Assembly (NCBI GenBank): GCA_005878485.1
Contig: VBMG01000044.1
Location: forward strand, 1-32,122
Length of the DNA: 32,122 bases
Direction of reading: 5' to 3'
DNA from: Methanobacteriota archaeon
GTDB taxonomy: Archaea; Thermoplasmatota; Thermoplasmata; RBG-16-68-12
In this document: piece by piece, positions 26,101 through 32,122 of the stretch
Layout: each line of letters begins with the position of its first letter
Position numbering within the stretch: position 1 is the first letter of the stretch
The notes under the pieces: model-generated
What the model was told of the DNA's origin: nothing
What the model saw: the letters and a program-made list of their open reading frames with translations, nothing else
Database searches by the model: none
Program-made: the position numbers and the translations under genes

Positions 26101-27633
26101 CGCGAGGCGAAGGGCTTTCCGGTGCTCGTTGGCTTTCGTGGCGACGATCGCGTCTTGGAGGAGCTTCGACGGGCCCGACACGTCCACCCCGTTCTGCTCT
26201 GCGAGGGTGAGAATGAACTCCCCGCGTTCCAGCGACTGCATGACCCGCTCTCGCTCGGTCTTCCGCAACTCATCCATCGCGCCGTCCACGGCCTGCTCGA
26301 CATCCACGAGATTTCGATCCTGGTATGCCTGACGGGCCGTCTCCGCGAGCTTCCGGGCGCGCGTGGTCTGAACGCCAAACGCCTCGGCTTCGGCGAACGA
26401 ACGGTGGACCTCTTTGAGTCGGCCCTCGACTTTTCGATAGCTTTCGAGGATCTGGTCGACCCCGGTGTCCGCACGTTTCGCCGAGTCAATCGCTTCCCGG
26501 AAGGCGCCGCGTTTGACCGCCTCGCGGGCGTTGTTCAGGTCCTCCATCGGAGCCTTGAGATTGATGTCCATGTTCGCCGCGGCCATGAACTTCTCGCGGG
26601 ACGCGCCGATCACCGCAAGGACCCGGCGGAACTGGGCCTGTTGAATCGACTGGAATCCCTGTTTCGCGAGGGCGGCGCCATCGCGGTAGTTTCCTTTCTT
26701 GATCTCGGCCTCCGCTTGGTCGAAGAACTGCTGGGCGGCCGATGGATCCGCGCCGATGGCGCGGGCTTCCTGGGTGAATTTCGAGAAGTCGCCGGCTTTG
26801 CCATCCAATGATCGCTGAAGGGCCTTCTCCGATTCCGCGCGGCTTTGCCGGACCGAGTTTTTCGCTTTCTCGAATTCGAGGTTTCCGATGTCGCCGCGGG
26901 CCCGTTCGATCAGGGCCGAGGCCTTCGTTGCGTCGGCTCCGAGCTCCGCCGCGGTCCGCACGAGGTCCTCCGCGTCCCGGACCTCCCGGTTTACAGCGGA
27001 CGACAGGTCGTCCTTGATCGACTCGAACCCTTCATTTGTGAAATCGAGCGCGCTCTGGAAGTCGTCGTTCTCCATGGCGGTCCGAGCCCGGGAGAGCAGG
27101 TCTTCAATCGGCCCGACCTCCCGACTGAGATTCTTTGCAGAAAGGATGAGGGACTGTACCTTTGAGAACGAGGACGACAGGTGCTCTTGGAGCGCCTTTT
27201 CGCTCCGTTTCCACGCCTTCTTCGCGAGATCAATCGCGGTTCCGAGGTCCTCGGACGCGAGCGCGCCCTCCGCCTTCGCGAGCGCCGTCTCCGTTTCCGC
27301 GATATCCGCCCCAACGCTCTTGGCCAGTCGTCCGAGAGCCGCGCTCGAGTCGACGATCGCACGGGCTCGATCCCGATAGATTCGCTTCCCCCGCTCGAGT
27401 GCTTCGCCGGCCTTGTCCACCGCCACCTTGTAATCCTTCGCCGCGAGTGCGGCGTTCGCTTCCGCGAGGGGCTTCTCCGCGTCGACGACGGTCGCATCGA
27501 TCCGACGCGCTTGGTCGATGGTGTCTTGAGCCGCCTTGATGCCTTCCTCGGCTGCTTGGCGTGTCCGAGCGGTTTCCTTGACCCTCTCCTCCAGCTGCCT
27601 GCGCAGCTGACTGTCCCGCAAGTATCCGCTCAA
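23146..27633 (-). CDS. ~1495-aa helical-repeat protein with C-terminal Ig/CARDB-like segment and RING-like zinc domain
   Basis: Long open frame with about 20 units of ~62 aa (xGxD...L..A.......df..A...A), then PTRVNEWADATLTIENIGKGLAKDVRVRIVGD..., then CPICKGLIKKGFKATRCRCGRDFHELCATRVGRCPAC. TTG start at 27633. Confidence 0.88.
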   Translation of the reverse strand: MSGYLRDSQLRRQLEERVKETARTRQAAEEGIKAAQDTIDQARRIDATVVDAEKPLAEANAALAAKDYKVAVDKAGEALERGKRIYRDRARAIVDSSAALGRLAKSVGADIAETETALAKAEGALASEDLGTAIDLAKKAWKRSEKALQEHLSSSFSKVQSLILSAKNLSREVGPIEDLLSRARTAMENDDFQSALDFTNEGFESIKDDLSSAVNREVRDAEDLVRTAAELGADATKASALIERARGDIGNLEFEKAKNSVRQSRAESEKALQRSLDGKAGDFSKFTQEARAIGADPSAAQQFFDQAEAEIKKGNYRDGAALAKQGFQSIQQAQFRRVLAVIGASREKFMAAANMDINLKAPMEDLNNAREAVKRGAFREAIDSAKRADTGVDQILESYRKVEGRLKEVHRSFAEAEAFGVQTTRARKLAETARQAYQDRNLVDVEQAVDGAMDELRKTERERVMQSLERGEFILTLAEQNGVDVSGPSKLLQDAIVATKANEHRKALRLAADVETETERLLADHATARLAILRSSIPHLGDDGSSLKALVNRADASIGTRDFEGAFKAIGEGEKFIEGRIRTNAEEIVGDLAVAVRMGVDLGANVASLEIVHRELNGFLAGGRAGEIITAREKATGALAGCVEELSGLVRGRIATAQGLKIDVDAMSDLVRRARLAFGVQNYHEGLRLLNEGNDRASKATALHRQAFNAIASAAAFVAEAKKRNVDVSKVVEMLVDAKKAFERLDYERALQLASVARAETDKLTVLYSSAQKILSSRGRLELAAKVGIDAPHLREIFGDAKEAMKGKDYEKALTLAQRTEDEFTALIQEKLTSSLASAERILGSVDGVNLAQSSDAIIRARQHLAAGELDQAADLTMKLREQLDLLKRQGDEATTALRRLKEIVADADAMNLSMPTTAGWLEKADRAYKMGQFDEALDDAAQAEAEATKERDREISTMMRGFEENLMRARIEGTDTRSAERLFERARDFFRAKKYRQAIAAAQQSEAEADRVGLQQAMARQAVETVERKLRSIGNESTEVTRLVSDARKMFDEADFVRALDTAVRASDAIADLRILLEETQEVRDRAQKLLQTAHEVRADAVKFERFFQEGETALEAGEVERARSAFAGSLDWGLGVLRSRLQEELAKGETLVATCRKMEVDPTPLLNRFSEARAQIEAENFPDAWASIREGRDSAEKALGAKLNRAIQEAAANVAHAKKLGSDARDAEDLLRQANEQIQQGEFEKAISVVEGALERVESAKVVEKRFIDLTFKVETTIRNGRKFGIDMKAAEGKLGQAMQLRKSDFPEAIKAAEEAYRTAWEANEAFAPSMKAYIDVGPTRVNEWADATLTIENIGKGLAKDVRVRIVGDAETEGLTDVAAVPANGSEALRLRLKMTASGSVPLAIQVISHRAFDGKEYTQEMIAQVDVSELVQEKAKRLVADLETRCPICKGLIKKGFKATRCRCGRDFHELCATRVGRCPACFRSLQGASD
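23650..27555 (-). repeat. ~20-21 tandem protein repeats of 62 aa (186 bp) inside the giant protein
   Basis: Consecutive segments counted by hand, e.g. DSSAALGRLAKSVGAD..., SKVQSLILSAKNLSRE..., RDAEDLVRTAAELGAD..., GDFSKFTQEARAIGAD..., are each exactly 62 residues; a few units shift to 58-64. Confidence 0.8.
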
Positions 27634-27811
27634 GTTTCGTGGGCTCCGCTGCCTCGGAGAAGGCTTCGAGCTCTTCCTCCGAGGAATCGCAGCGAATCGA
27701 CGGGAACCGAGCTTATAAACGGCTTAGCCCGTGGTTATCAGAGATGATTCGCGCCTTCTGGAACGAAGGCCGCTGGCCCGGCGCGACGCAACTCCCGTGG
27801 AGCGGACGAGG

Positions 27812-28429
27812 TCACTCGGTCGCCGCGGGCGTCGGCTGGGGGGGAAGGCCGGGGATCACCGCTTCGGCGGGACTCGGCAGGGACGCTTCGCGAACCTCTT
27901 CGGACGACGTCGGGTCCGGGTGCTCCTTGTAAGGCACGCCTGCTTTCTGCGCCATGAGCTTCCGAATCCCTTCCCGGTCCGTCGACTTGAGCCCGAAGAA
28001 CTCTGCGAAGTAACGCGTGGTCGCGAGGGAGAGCGATCGTCCCGACGGCTTGCGCGAGATGAGCCCGAGCTCCTCGAGGGCTTTCGTGTGCTCGTAGACC
28101 TTCGCCCCGATCATGTCGAAGAGGTCGCTCTGGAGGATCGGCTGGTGGTATGCGATGAGCGCGGCCGTCTTCAACACGTCCCGGTCGATTTCCGGCGGCG
28201 CGAACCAACGGGCACGTTCCGCGTACTCGGACCGAATCTGCATCGTCCACTTCGTGCCGATCTGAGTGACTTCGATCGCACTGTCCCGCTGCGTGTATTC
28301 TCGGGCGATGACGCGGAGGTGCTCCCGAATCCTCTCGGGATCGACTCGGGTGGTCCGCGCGAGTTCGTCCACGGTCAGAGGCCGGCCTGCGCTGTACAAG
28401 GCGGCCTCCACGATGGCGCGCTCGTTCAT
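27812..28429 (-). CDS. scpB: Segregation and condensation protein B
   Basis: MNERAIVEAALYSAGRPLTVDELARTTRVDPERIREHLRVIAREY..., VLKTAALIAYHQPILQSDLFDMIGAKVYEHTKALEELGLISRKPSGRSLSLATTRYFAEFFGL. ATG overlaps the scpA stop (ATGA). Confidence 0.93.
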   Translation of the reverse strand: MNERAIVEAALYSAGRPLTVDELARTTRVDPERIREHLRVIAREYTQRDSAIEVTQIGTKWTMQIRSEYAERARWFAPPEIDRDVLKTAALIAYHQPILQSDLFDMIGAKVYEHTKALEELGLISRKPSGRSLSLATTRYFAEFFGLKSTDREGIRKLMAQKAGVPYKEHPDPTSSEEVREASLPSPAEAVIPGLPPQPTPAATE

Positions 28430-29346
28430 TCGTTCGCCTCCCCAGAGGCTTCGGGTTTCGGTCCGAGCGCCGGGATCGCCAAGAGTTCCTCCAACGGGAG
28501 GTCCGTCTTCATCGACAGCCGCTTCACGTAAATCTCCCCGTACGGGAAGTCCTTCTGCCACAGCTTCACTTTCTCCAAGTGGGCGAGGAAGAGTAAGGAC
28601 ATGAACACGGTCACCTCGTCCCAGACCCCGCCCGCGGTGAGATGACGCAGCGGGATCGGCTCCCCGTTGAACTGCGCGAGACGGTGCCACGTCAAGGCGA
28701 TGTCCTCCGTGAGGTCTTCTCCGTGGACCTTTTGATGGAAATTCGGCGCGAACTTCCGGATCGCCTGTTCCCGGAGGGCGTTCAGTTGGAGCTGGATTTC
28801 CGCCTCCCGACGGGCTTCGTCGAATGCGTCCATCAGTTCCATGAGGGTCACGGCGCGTCGGCCTTCCCGGCGAATCGCCTCGGTCAGGGGCGTCGCGGTG
28901 CCCGCGAGGACCACCTGGTTGTAGTCCAGGTCCGCCGGATCCCGGAACATGTCGAGGTCCCAGCCATCGACCTCGGGCTCCGGCTGCGGCGGCATCGCGT
29001 CGAGGAGGACCTTGTCGCTTTGCATCTTCAGGATCGACCAGGCGAGGAAGACGAGCTTCCCCGCCGTAACGAAGTTCACCGCGCCGTCCTTCTTCACTTT
29101 GTCCATGAAGAGCTTCGTGAACTGGACGAGGTTGATTTCCCACGGGTCCAGGTGCCGCTCGAGGACGAGCTCGAACGCCGCGACGATCGACTTCTCAAAG
29201 GGGTCCCGGACCGCGACGTGCATCCCCTGGTCGATCTCGTTCAGCATCCCGAGATACCGGTTGATCCGTTGGCCGCCCTCCGTCTCGCTGATCAGGGCTT
29301 TGTGGAACAGCAGATGGTTCAGCACGGTCTGGTAATTCTCGCTCAT
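28426..29346 (-). CDS. scpA: Segregation and condensation protein A
   Basis: FEKSIVAAFELVLERHLDPWEINLVQFTKLFMDKV...NFVTAGKLVFLAWSILKMQSDKVL; C-terminal winged-helix VTVFMSLLFLAHLEKVKLWQKDFPYGEIYVKRL. ATGA overlap with the smc stop. Confidence 0.93.
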   Translation of the reverse strand: MSENYQTVLNHLLFHKALISETEGGQRINRYLGMLNEIDQGMHVAVRDPFEKSIVAAFELVLERHLDPWEINLVQFTKLFMDKVKKDGAVNFVTAGKLVFLAWSILKMQSDKVLLDAMPPQPEPEVDGWDLDMFRDPADLDYNQVVLAGTATPLTEAIRREGRRAVTLMELMDAFDEARREAEIQLQLNALREQAIRKFAPNFHQKVHGEDLTEDIALTWHRLAQFNGEPIPLRHLTAGGVWDEVTVFMSLLFLAHLEKVKLWQKDFPYGEIYVKRLSMKTDLPLEELLAIPALGPKPEASGEANE

Positions 29347-32122
29347 GCGGGGATGGCCTCCGTCGGTTTCTCGTCCTCGATGTCGGCTAGGTTGACGCGC
29401 ATGATGACCTCCGAGACCGACTCGGGCGTCATCGTCACGCCGATCAGGTGGTCCGCCTCCTTCAGGGAGACCTTCCGCAGCGAGATCTGAACGAACTGCG
29501 CCGTCGCGCTGTTCCGCCGGATCATCCGAGCGACCTTCTCCGCGTTGACGGCGTCGAGGTTCTGGTCGATCTCATCGAGGAGGTAGAACGGCGAGGGGTC
29601 GTATTCCTGGATCGCGAAGATGAGGGCCATCGAGGCGAGGGATTTCTCCCCGCCGGACAGGGCCTCGAGCCGCAATGCCTTTTTGTGCGCCGGCTTCACC
29701 TTCAGGATGAGCCCGGCCTCGAACGGTTTCTCCGAGTCTTCCAAAAGGAGGTCGGCTTCGCCTCCTTCGCTCAGCTCGGCGTAGACCCGCTTGAAGTTCT
29801 CGCTGATCGCGGTGAAGACCTTCGCGAGGCCCTCTTTCTTCTTGTCCGTGAGCTGGTTTACGAGGTTGATGAGCTCCTCGCGCTGCCCCTCGAGGCGTTT
29901 GAATTCATCCTTTAGCTCAATCGCGCGCGCCTGCTGCGCCTCATAATCCTCGAGGGCCCGCAGGTTGATGGGACCGAGGGCGTTGATCGCCGTCTCGCAC
30001 TCTGTGATCGTGGCTTTGAGCTCCTCGAGAGTCGGGAGTCGCCCCTCCGTCAACTCGACGGCCATTTCCTTCATGACACGTTCGGCCTCGGAGAGCTGCT
30101 CCTCCTGCACCTTCAGCTCCGTCTCCATTTTCAGGAGGAAGTCTTCCTTCGTCTCGAGCTTGTGCGTGACTTTGTCGAGGTCCGCCTCGCGGTCGGTCTT
30201 CTCCTTGTACGCCGCGTCGCGGGCGTCTTGGAGATCCTTCATTTGCTTGCCCATCTGGGCTTCCGTCTTCTCGAGGCCCCGGATCTCCGTCTCGAGGCGA
30301 CCCAGCGATTCCTGGTTCGACTCGATCCGCTTCTCGTGATCCTTCCGCTGGTCCTCCAAGGTCCCGATGCGCGTGTCGACCTCCGTGCCGCGCTCCTCGA
30401 GGAACGTGGTCTGGGTCGCCATCGCCTCGAGCTTCGACCGAAGGCCGCTCAGTTCCTCGGCGAGGGTCGCACGGCGGCTCATCAGTTCCTTCATTCGCGA
30501 CGAGATCTGTTGGGGCGTCGCCTCGATGACGGCCTTCTTCCGCTCGTCCCGTTTCGCCTTCAAGGCGTCGAGCGCTTTCGAGAACTTCGCAAGGTCTTCC
30601 TCGATGCGCTTCGCGGTCTTCTCCGCGAGATTGAATCGATCCTTCCGCTCGGTGAGGTCCTTTTCCGCGGCGGCGAGCCTCGCGGTGAATTCTCGTCGTT
30701 TCGCTTCCAACGTACTGGCCTTCACCTCGACGGCTCCGCTCTTGCCGCCGGAGTCTTTGATCGTGCCCTCGAGGTCCAGGATCTCCTTTCGGATTCCGTC
30801 GAGAAGGTTGGCGACGTTCTCGGCGTGCGTCTGGGCCTCGCGCAGCTTTTCCGCGATCTTCTCCATCTCGCTCGCGGCGCTCGGCCCGAACTTGACCGTG
30901 GAGCGCTCCATGTCGCCGCCGATCATCGCCCCCGAGGCCTCGATTAACTCGCCCTCGACGGTCACGAGGCGGACGCCGCCCATCCATTTCCGGGCCTCGT
31001 CGAGCGACTGGACGACGAGCGTGTCGCCGAAGACGTAGAAGAACGCGTCCCGGTACTTCTCATCGAAGTGACAGAGGTCGATCGCGAATCCGAGGCACTC
31101 CTTCGCCACCAGGATCGCCTTGCCCCTCGGCTTGCCGACCAGCATCTTGCTGAGGGGCAGGAACGTCGCGCGGCCGATCTTGCGCCTCTTCAAGAAGTCG
31201 ATGCACTGGGCCGCGACGGTGTCGTCGTCGACGATGATTGCCTGCATCCGGGCGCCCGCGGCGGTGACGATGGCGGTCTCGTACTGCGGATCGACGTGGG
31301 CGAGCTGCGCCACGGTGCCATGGATCCCTTTGATGGACCCGGTCTCGCGGCATTCCAGGATCGCGCTCACGGCGGCGGTGTATCCCCGCTTCATGTTTTC
31401 TGCGACATCCGCTTCGGCCTTGATCTGAGCATATTGCCGCGTGAGGCTGAGGATTGCTGTCTGCAATTCGGCCTGCTCCTTCGCGAGCTTCGCCTCTTCT
31501 GCGCGTTTCTCGTGAAATTCCTGTTGGAGTTTCTGTAGGCTCTTCCCCGATTCCTTCGTGGACGACCGCAGCTCCTTCAGCTGCCAGTCGGTGTCGTCGA
31601 ACTCGACCTGGTACTGTTTCCGGGACTCCTCGATCTGGGAAATCTCCGACTCGAGTCGGCCCATCGCTTCCTTGGTGCGGTCGCCCTCGAGGACGATCCC
31701 TTTGAGCTTCTCCTCGACTTGGTCGATCTCGTTGTTGAGTGCGATGATTTGCTTTTGGATTCCGAGCACCTTCGCGTCGCTCTTCGACGCGAGTTCGTCG
31801 ACCTCATGGAGATCTCCATCGGCGCCCTTGATCTGGCCATCGAGCTCGCCGACACGCCCGTCGACGTTTGTCCGCTCTCGCGCGAGCGCGTCCGTCTCCC
31901 TCTGGACCTTGGCGCGCTCCTTGTTTGCATCCCCCGTCTCGAGGCGAATCTGTTTCAGCGTCTCCTTCGAGGTCTCGATTCCGTCCGCCGCGCGGGCGCG
32001 CTGGATTCGAAGCCCATCGAGTTTCTCCTTGAGTTGTTTCGCTTCCTCGCCGCCCCGGTCCGCCATCTCCTGTTCGAGTTCGCTCAGGCGGGCGACCGCG
32101 GCGTCGAGCAGCTTCCGAAGCT
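29343..32122 (-). CDS. smc: Chromosome segregation protein SMC (N-terminal part beyond window edge)
   Basis: Hinge ECRETGSIKGIHGTVAQLAHVDPQYETAIVTAAGARMQAIIVDDDTVAAQCIDFLKRRKIGRATFLPL; C-motif LSGGEKSLASMALIFAIQEYDPSPFYLLDEIDQNLDAVNAEKVARMI. Frame stays open upstream of the track start (RKLLDAAVARLSELEQEMAD). Confidence 0.96.
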   Translation of the reverse strand, partial: LRKLLDAAVARLSELEQEMADRGGEEAKQLKEKLDGLRIQRARAADGIETSKETLKQIRLETGDANKERAKVQRETDALARERTNVDGRVGELDGQIKGADGDLHEVDELASKSDAKVLGIQKQIIALNNEIDQVEEKLKGIVLEGDRTKEAMGRLESEISQIEESRKQYQVEFDDTDWQLKELRSSTKESGKSLQKLQQEFHEKRAEEAKLAKEQAELQTAILSLTRQYAQIKAEADVAENMKRGYTAAVSAILECRETGSIKGIHGTVAQLAHVDPQYETAIVTAAGARMQAIIVDDDTVAAQCIDFLKRRKIGRATFLPLSKMLVGKPRGKAILVAKECLGFAIDLCHFDEKYRDAFFYVFGDTLVVQSLDEARKWMGGVRLVTVEGELIEASGAMIGGDMERSTVKFGPSAASEMEKIAEKLREAQTHAENVANLLDGIRKEILDLEGTIKDSGGKSGAVEVKASTLEAKRREFTARLAAAEKDLTERKDRFNLAEKTAKRIEEDLAKFSKALDALKAKRDERKKAVIEATPQQISSRMKELMSRRATLAEELSGLRSKLEAMATQTTFLEERGTEVDTRIGTLEDQRKDHEKRIESNQESLGRLETEIRGLEKTEAQMGKQMKDLQDARDAAYKEKTDREADLDKVTHKLETKEDFLLKMETELKVQEEQLSEAERVMKEMAVELTEGRLPTLEELKATITECETAINALGPINLRALEDYEAQQARAIELKDEFKRLEGQREELINLVNQLTDKKKEGLAKVFTAISENFKRVYAELSEGGEADLLLEDSEKPFEAGLILKVKPAHKKALRLEALSGGEKSLASMALIFAIQEYDPSPFYLLDEIDQNLDAVNAEKVARMIRRNSATAQFVQISLRKVSLKEADHLIGVTMTPESVSEVIMRVNLADIEDEKPTEAIPA

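Noticed and set aside
23089-26811. 1240-aa plus-strand ORF
   Set aside because: Mirror frame of the repeat protein; Arg/Leu/Asp-rich with no recognisable motifs. The minus-strand frame has regular repeats and a zinc domain.
1-32122. CRISPR arrays, transposons, prophage or defence systems
   Set aside because: No direct-repeat/spacer periodicity, no transposase, integrase or nuclease-defence gene recognised; content is mostly housekeeping plus a glycan locus.

Overview
High-GC archaeal chromosomal window, probably a Thermoplasmatota-like lineage (inferred from the gene set and from TATA-type, near-leaderless promoters). Left part (1-7168): surface-glycan / glycoprotein locus with two GT4 glycosyltransferases, a B12-binding radical SAM protein, a GT2, a GINT1-N-like protein and a flippase. 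Middle: an unknown membrane protein, transcription factor S, PCNA, a phosphate transporter with its DUF47 partner, SRP54, a COG1340-type coiled-coil protein, a membrane sensor / TPR / Ras-like GTPase cluster, serine hydroxymethyltransferase, archaeal methionine adenosyltransferase and an XRE-CBS regulator. Right part: a small CxxC protein flanked by two matching palindromes, RNase Z, a histidine ammonia-lyase family protein, a ~1495-aa repeat protein with a C-terminal zinc domain, and scpB-scpA-smc (smc truncated by the window edge). I found no CRISPR array, rRNA, convincing tRNA or mobile element. Main items to follow up: (1) the giant protein built from about 20 divergent units of almost exactly 62 aa with a RING-like end, just downstream of smc-scpA-scpB; (2) the heavily sequon-bearing single-pass sensor with a longin/roadblock-like cytosolic domain next to a TPR protein and a Ras-like GTPase; (3) twin TTATCGTT-type palindromes around a 79-aa protein, one overlapping a TATA-like element; (4) a candidate structured sRNA or attenuator upstream of SRP54; (5) an unlisted 54-aa Cys/His microprotein. 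All family calls come from reading motifs; no database search was run.
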